In this document: in pieces, positions 59,284 to 64,000 of the stretch | How the letters are laid out: the number at the start of each line of letters is the position of its first letter | How positions within the stretch are numbered: position 1 is the stretch's first letter | Assembly: GCA_025602915.1 (NCBI GenBank) | Contig: JAHLJZ010000088.1 | Span: 32,865-96,864 of the forward strand | Origin: Paraphysoderma sedebokerense | Lineage: Eukaryota > Blastocladiomycota > Physodermatomycetes > Physodermatales > Physodermataceae | Direction: 5' to 3' | DNA length: 64,000 nt | The notes under the pieces: generated by a model | Seen by the model: the letters and a program-made list of their open reading frames with translations, nothing else | Told to the model about the DNA's origin: nothing | Database searches by the model: none | Translations under genes and position numbers: made by a program

Positions 59284-59834
59284 GATAAAATATTCAGCTA
59301 CAATGCTCGCTGGATGCGGTGATTATCGAGTGGATTAGTGGAGGGAGGACAAGGGAACGCCGGCCGAATTCGCTGCTGAGGTGCCGAAGCGAAATAATAG
59401 TCCACCGCCAATATCTTTATCTATATTTATTTAATTCTGCTTTTATTCAGCTGCAATTTAAATTAATATTACATAATTATCTTCCAGGGTTGGACCAGCA
59501 CTGTATATTTAATGGGGTTTGTTAGAAGAATGGATGATGCTTCAGGCAATATCTTGCTTCCAAACCCATTCATACGCTTGTTTAAAGGCAGAGAAATTGT
59601 TCACTAGTTCTATTTTTTTGGTCTAATCTGTATACAAGCAGGATATAATTTATCATGATGTTAAGAGCGATCTGCAGTCACTCGGGAGGGAACGCGTTCT
59701 CTTCTCTTTTTCGTTAATCAGAATTATTTCATAGTAGATCATTAAATAATATTGGTCAATTTTATTAATTACTACCAACCCTAATTCATTTATGTATTTG
59801 TAAATTCATCTCCATACTAATTTCAAACTCAAAA
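59284..59834. other. Divergent intergenic region, Hook/CFAP58
   Basis: 551 bp between the Hook and CFAP58 start codons. The right half is AT-rich, including an A/T run just upstream of the CFAP58 ATG. It probably contains both promoters. No coding feature was supported. Confidence 0.45.
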
Positions 59835-62800
59835 ATGTCGGCTTCTTCATCAAACGACTCACTTTCTAACCTCGTTGATCTCTCTCGTCCCGTTTCAATA
59901 CCTCATCAACTCGACCAGTATGACTCTCCCTTTGAATTCAGTACATCAACCAATACATCCAGCACACAATCGGCGGTATATTCGAAACAACAACAGCAGC
60001 AACAGAGCTCACAAAAGCTACAGTCTCAGCAGCATTTACAATTACAGAACTTCTTTATCCCCCCACTTCCGGGCTTGGAAGAGAAAAAGCGTCAAGATCT
60101 TTTGTTTCAAGAAGCAATACAAGAGTACAAATCCACACTTGCATCACTACCGAATAATGAGATTCTATCAAAGTTCAAGGTAGAATTCGAAAAGCTCTAC
60201 AAGTCACTTGTAAAATCTCAATCAAATGCGACAAAACATTTCGACACATGTCTTGTTTTACATAAAGAGTACTATGAAATCAGTTACAACGCTAAAAATT
60301 TACAGGACACGTATTCAAATGATGAGCAAACTATTAAAAATCTGAAAGGACAAATTAAGAAAGCAAACGAATTTTTGGAATCTGCCAGGATTAGGGAGGA
60401 GAGAGCAAAAGAACAATACAGACTAATCAAACAGGAAATCAATGATCTGAAGAGTACCATTTTTCAAGGTGTTGGATTATCAACTTCACAAGAAAAAACG
60501 TTAAACGATTTGATGTATGCGAAGGAAGAGGCCACTAAAGAATTGGAAGCGGAATTGGACAAGATTTCGCAATTGAGAAACAACATCTCTGACATTTTGG
60601 AAAAGATGAGACTAGCTGATGCCGACAAACGGCGATTGGAAGCCGACATTCAGCTTTTAAGGGAGAAAAATGCCGCTCGAAAATTGGACATCGACAGCGA
60701 AATGCGGAATAAGGAACGGTTGGAACTAGAATTGAAAGATTCAAGATCTATCGTTTCGGCAAAAATGGCCGAAGTGAAGCAAAAGCAAGACGGTGTTAAC
60801 AGAGCTGCCGAAGATATTTCAATGTTAGAAAGTCAGCTAAAAGGTCAACGACAACTACTGGAGAAGCTATCGAAGGATCAAAAAAGTCTTGACGCTCGTG
60901 CAGCAAAATACAGAGAAGAATGCGACGAACAAATCATGCAAACAAGAGGAATAATGGACGAGAACACCCTTAAACTGGAAGAGCTGAAAAGACGAGAACA
61001 AGAGTTGAAGAAAATTAGAGGGGAGGTTAAAAAGGTGATGAAGATCAAGGAATCGCTGAGCGAAAAAATTACCCAAATAGAGGTTCGAAAAATCCAAGTT
61101 GAATCAGATAGAAAGAAAATTAAAGCAGAATGCGTACATTTACAAGAAGATTATGCACAAATTCACAGCGAAATTGAAACTGACAAGAAGATACTTGAAG
61201 ATTTCGAGCGCGAGAAAGGAATTATTTTATCTTATTCGAAGAAGCTGTTGACAGATTCGTCTGATACTGAACATCTTTTGGCCATACAAAAACAAACAAA
61301 GCGTAATCTTGAGCAGGAGATTCAAAGAATTCAAAAACTTTTAGCTAATCAAGAAAATCATTTGAGAACTCTAAAGGAGGAAAGAGACAAATGCGTTAAC
61401 AGGTCGATACAACTTCAAGAAAGCATCGTCTCGGATATCAATGAGATTCAATCCAAAGAAAAAGCAATAATCGAGTACAAAAGGCAAGTGTTGGAGTTAG
61501 AGACCAAACTGAAACATCAACAAAATCTCTATGAAGGTATCCAGCAGGATAGAAATGTTTATTCAAAGCACCTTGTGGACACGCAAAACGAAATTTCAGA
61601 GACCAAACGACAGCTCAAGTTAACCAATTTTAAAATTAATGGCTACAAAGAAGAATTGATGTCAAAGCAAGAATCTCTAACCAGAGAACAAAGTGAAAGC
61701 GATAAATTGGATAAGGAGATCAAATCGATAAACTCAGAAATTGAAAATATGAAAAATCAGATCAACCTTTCCGCTAACTACATACGAAACCAAGTAGCAG
61801 ATAAAGAGAAGCTATCAACTCACCTCAACGAAGCCGAAGCAGAAAAAGATCGTCAACAGAATGCCCTTGCTTTGGTCGTCGCCGAGAGAGATAAACTCTC
61901 AGCTCAACTGAAAAAACAAAATGACGAATTATCAACAATTTACAATAAAATCAAAGCACATCAGTTCAATCTATTAAGATCGGAGAAACATTACATCGAA
62001 CGCTCGAAAACCTTAGAATCAATAATGGAGGATATTCGGAATCTCAAACGCGAGAAGTCAAAGTTGGATTCAAAAGTTAGCGACATAGATTCTATGAAGA
62101 AATCGATCAGTCAATTAAAGGCTAAAATACTTCACGATCAAACTAAAATCCAAGCACTCGAAACTGAGCTGTCGAATCCAGTGAATGTTCATCGGTGGAG
62201 GAAATTGTCGGGGTCCAATCCTAGATTACTCGAGTTAATTCAACTGAGTCAAACTTTGCAACGAAAAATTGTAGAAAAAACTAAAGAAGACAAGGAGAAG
62301 GAAACACTCATTAGAGAAAAAGAAATGGTTTACCTGCAGCTGCGCAATGTCCTATCCAAGCAAATGACATTTTCCAATCCTTCTTCGACTGCCGGTGGTA
62401 CTCAGGTTTACGAACAAGTGGTGGAATTTGAAAGAATCCTAAAGGAAAAATTAACGAGTGCCAGATACCTAAATGACGAATTCAAAATGTATACTAGTAA
62501 GGTAAAAGAGTTGAAGTACAACATCTCCAAACTGGATCGATCGATAGAGGAGGTCAAGAAGAAGTATTTCGAAGTCAGAAGGTCGACGGGTGGATTAAAC
62601 GTGAAATTCGACAAATCAAGTAACGGCGGACATAACTCTTCAGTCAGTATGATTAAGGCTCAAGAAAATCTGGAAAATACGGAGGAAAAAATTGTCGACG
62701 AAGATTTGGCGGGAAGTCAATTAGCAATTACGGATTTTTCAAAATTGCCGCCTTTACCATCCTCCAAAACGAATTCAAATCCTCAACTCTTCGAAACTAA

Positions 62801-62969
62801 TCATAAGGATGTAGCAGTTTCGGGTCCTGAAATTCAATTTAAGTCTCCGTCAATCTCGGATTCTTCAATAGTTCAGATTGGACTGAATTCAACAGAAGTT
62901 AATGGTACTGCAAGCGCAAAATCAGAATCGGTTTCGAATCAGTCGCAAACAACGCAAAAAGAGAAATAA
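59835..62969 (+). CDS. CFAP58: CFAP58/CCDC147-like axonemal coiled-coil protein
   Basis: Single exon, 1044 aa. The first ~75 residues are Ser/Gln-rich (QQQQQQSSQK). Residues ~80-900 are almost continuous coiled coil. Family motifs: EAEKDRQQNALALVVAERDK, IYNKIKAHQFNLLRSEKHYI, NPVNVHRWRKLSGSNP and LNDEFKMYTSKVKELKYNIS followed by VKKKYFEVRR. This set is that of CFAP58 (CCDC147; related to Chlamydomonas MBO2/FAP58), an axonemal and basal-body protein needed for normal flagella. The C-terminal ~130 residues are a Ser/Asn-rich disordered tail. A large intronless gene in an intron-rich neighbourhood is notable. The ATG is preceded by AAA. Confidence 0.9.
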   Translation: MSASSSNDSLSNLVDLSRPVSIPHQLDQYDSPFEFSTSTNTSSTQSAVYSKQQQQQQSSQKLQSQQHLQLQNFFIPPLPGLEEKKRQDLLFQEAIQEYKSTLASLPNNEILSKFKVEFEKLYKSLVKSQSNATKHFDTCLVLHKEYYEISYNAKNLQDTYSNDEQTIKNLKGQIKKANEFLESARIREERAKEQYRLIKQEINDLKSTIFQGVGLSTSQEKTLNDLMYAKEEATKELEAELDKISQLRNNISDILEKMRLADADKRRLEADIQLLREKNAARKLDIDSEMRNKERLELELKDSRSIVSAKMAEVKQKQDGVNRAAEDISMLESQLKGQRQLLEKLSKDQKSLDARAAKYREECDEQIMQTRGIMDENTLKLEELKRREQELKKIRGEVKKVMKIKESLSEKITQIEVRKIQVESDRKKIKAECVHLQEDYAQIHSEIETDKKILEDFEREKGIILSYSKKLLTDSSDTEHLLAIQKQTKRNLEQEIQRIQKLLANQENHLRTLKEERDKCVNRSIQLQESIVSDINEIQSKEKAIIEYKRQVLELETKLKHQQNLYEGIQQDRNVYSKHLVDTQNEISETKRQLKLTNFKINGYKEELMSKQESLTREQSESDKLDKEIKSINSEIENMKNQINLSANYIRNQVADKEKLSTHLNEAEAEKDRQQNALALVVAERDKLSAQLKKQNDELSTIYNKIKAHQFNLLRSEKHYIERSKTLESIMEDIRNLKREKSKLDSKVSDIDSMKKSISQLKAKILHDQTKIQALETELSNPVNVHRWRKLSGSNPRLLELIQLSQTLQRKIVEKTKEDKEKETLIREKEMVYLQLRNVLSKQMTFSNPSSTAGGTQVYEQVVEFERILKEKLTSARYLNDEFKMYTSKVKELKYNISKLDRSIEEVKKKYFEVRRSTGGLNVKFDKSSNGGHNSSVSMIKAQENLENTEEKIVDEDLAGSQLAITDFSKLPPLPSSKTNSNPQLFETNHKDVAVSGPEIQFKSPSISDSSIVQIGLNSTEVNGTASAKSESVSNQSQTTQKEK

Positions 62970-63442
62970 GGTATGAAGAGAGATTAGCCACTTGTATAAG
63001 ACGGGCATTGTAAATTTAGATTCACTTGATCGCTGTAAATTTATAGAAAAGATAATAGATATTGAAGCGGCATGTAGACCTATTATTCCTTGAATATATC
63101 AACATGAAGTATGTATTTCTTGCACATTTCTTACTTAGCATATATCTCATTTCAAGAAAACAATTAAGTGAAAGCGGATTTGTGACAAGAGTTCGTTAAG
63201 AATAAACTATCAGTCATGGATATATCAAATACTCCAATGCTCAACTCCATGAAAAAGGGTTAAGTAATTCCGATATATTGGGCATAATGAGCGCTCAATT
63301 ATTTATTGAAAAGGTGAAATGACTATTAAGAAAACTAGCGGCACGAGTATAAGAACAATAATAAATTCAACTTGAACAACATTTGGTCAAATCACAAAAA
63401 TAAAGTTAACGCGGGTATATACACAGTAAGTCGACATCAAAT
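62970..63442. other. Intergenic between convergent genes
   Basis: 473 bp between the CFAP58 stop and the stop of the small secreted protein gene. It is AT-rich, with no supported feature. Confidence 0.4.
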
Positions 63443-63715
63443 TTAATTCGAGCTAGTGGTGGTGGTAGTGTTGGTAGTGTTGACTGACGAAATAATCGAC
63501 GGGGTTACAGTGTATATTGTACCCATTTTGGGTGATCTCAACTTTTGTCGTTTGACGAGGTTACGAGTTCCATCCTTGGCATTTTCAGCGATGACTACGT
63601 TGAGTTCGGCTTCATCCGCGTCTTGGCCCACTGATGTTCCGATAGGCGAGGCATTGCTGGACATTAATTGGGCAGAGATAAGAAGTAAGAGGAGGAATGC
63701 AGAAGCAATTTTCAT
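63443..63715 (-). CDS. Small secreted protein with possible propeptide
   Basis: Single exon, 90 aa. The N-terminus MKIASAFLLLLLISAQLMSS then NASP is a good signal peptide. An acidic segment (GQDADEAELNVVIAEN) precedes a Lys-Arg site (NLVKRQKLRS), compatible with Kex2-type cleavage. The rest is TVTPSIISSVNTT and a Thr/Ser/Asn run that could be glycosylated. No Cys residues are present, so it is not a disulfide-rich effector. The ORF is short, but composition, ATG context (AAA ATG AAA) and the leader support it. Function and family are unknown. Confidence 0.6.
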   Translation of the reverse strand: MKIASAFLLLLLISAQLMSSNASPIGTSVGQDADEAELNVVIAENAKDGTRNLVKRQKLRSPKMGTIYTVTPSIISSVNTTNTTTTTSSN

Positions 63716-64000
63716 TTTTAATCCTTGGTTGTCTCGGATGTTCGCGCGCTTGGTGTTCTTTGAAGGGGAAGTTATATCTGTGAGGAAAATTTATTGAGGC
63801 AACAGACCAGTGTTTTATATCTCGATTTCGGGTAGTATACAGAATGAAATAAAAAGTGTCATCTATGCGTGGTACATTGATATTGGAAAACAGAAATCAT
63901 GGATTCTGCGAGCCTGTCACGTTCCCTTCTAGAGTGAGCGTTTGAGTTGATTCGTCAATATTGGGTACTAGACATAATAGACTACCCCTGACTGCGTCTA

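Noticed and set aside
63716-64000. Possible gene at the right edge
   Set aside because: Under 300 bp, and the open frame at 63456-63797 is antisense to the small secreted protein gene. It probably holds only that gene's promoter.

Overview
This window looks like nuclear DNA of a flagellated (zoosporic), early-diverging fungus. Nearly every gene is split by short GT..AG introns, mostly 42-110 nt. The content mixes fungal traits (a septin of the Cdc3/AspB type, a Rad16-type SNF2/RING repair helicase, Get1, Npr3, a hevein-like chitin-binding module) with cilium genes that non-flagellated fungi have lost: an outer-dynein-arm docking-complex coiled coil (ODAD1/CCDC114/CCDC63 type) and a CFAP58-type axonemal coiled coil. 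A Hook adaptor and a CEP350-like centrosomal protein point the same way. I cannot name the genus. I spliced most genes by hand from reading frame, splice sites and protein-family conservation; several models close exactly in frame across 4-10 exons.

Layout. 0-3.3 kb: imidazolonepropionase (minus) and a two-finger C2H2 protein (minus), then 1.8 kb without a supported gene. 5-10.5 kb: Npr3 (minus) divergent from a UPF0014/FetB-like permease (plus) that contains a probable 4-nt microexon, then the N-acetyltransferase Naa10 (minus, six small exons). 10.9-18.8 kb: one large CEP350-like gene (minus). 19.4-22.9 kb: a DALRD3-like protein and an ArsB/NhaD-type transporter (both plus). 23.3-25.5 kb: a membrane-anchored LPMO-like protein with a chitin-binding domain (minus). 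25.8-31.8 kb: Rad16 (minus) divergent from a membrane-anchored YtcJ/LAF3-type amidohydrolase (plus). 32.5-34.6 kb: septin (minus). 34.6-36.4 kb: a gene-free stretch with a long direct repeat.

36.4-42.6 kb (plus): complex I 24-kDa subunit, ODA docking-complex protein and a small four-helix membrane protein. 43.3-46.3 kb: a proline-rich single-pass protein with a cytoplasmic SH3 domain (minus). 47.1-52.3 kb: RRM-cyclophilin CYP33/PPIE (minus, with a 10-nt microexon) divergent from SMG8 (plus). 52.5-55.2 kb: a TTC9-like TPR protein (plus) converging on Get1 (minus). 55.4-63 kb: Hook (minus) divergent from CFAP58 (plus). 63.4-63.7 kb: a small secreted prepro-type protein (minus).

The genes do not form one pathway. 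There is a loose theme of microtubule, centrosome and cilium proteins (CEP350-like, septin, ODAD1, Hook, CFAP58) and of cell-surface chitin or signalling proteins (LPMO/CBM18, SH3 sensor). Several neighbours are tight head-to-head pairs with about 115-120 bp between start codons. The most unusual features are the two microexons, the membrane-tethered LPMO-like/chitin-binding protein, the SH3 sensor with a 21-bp tandem repeat, and a repeat-bearing 420-nt intron in Hook.
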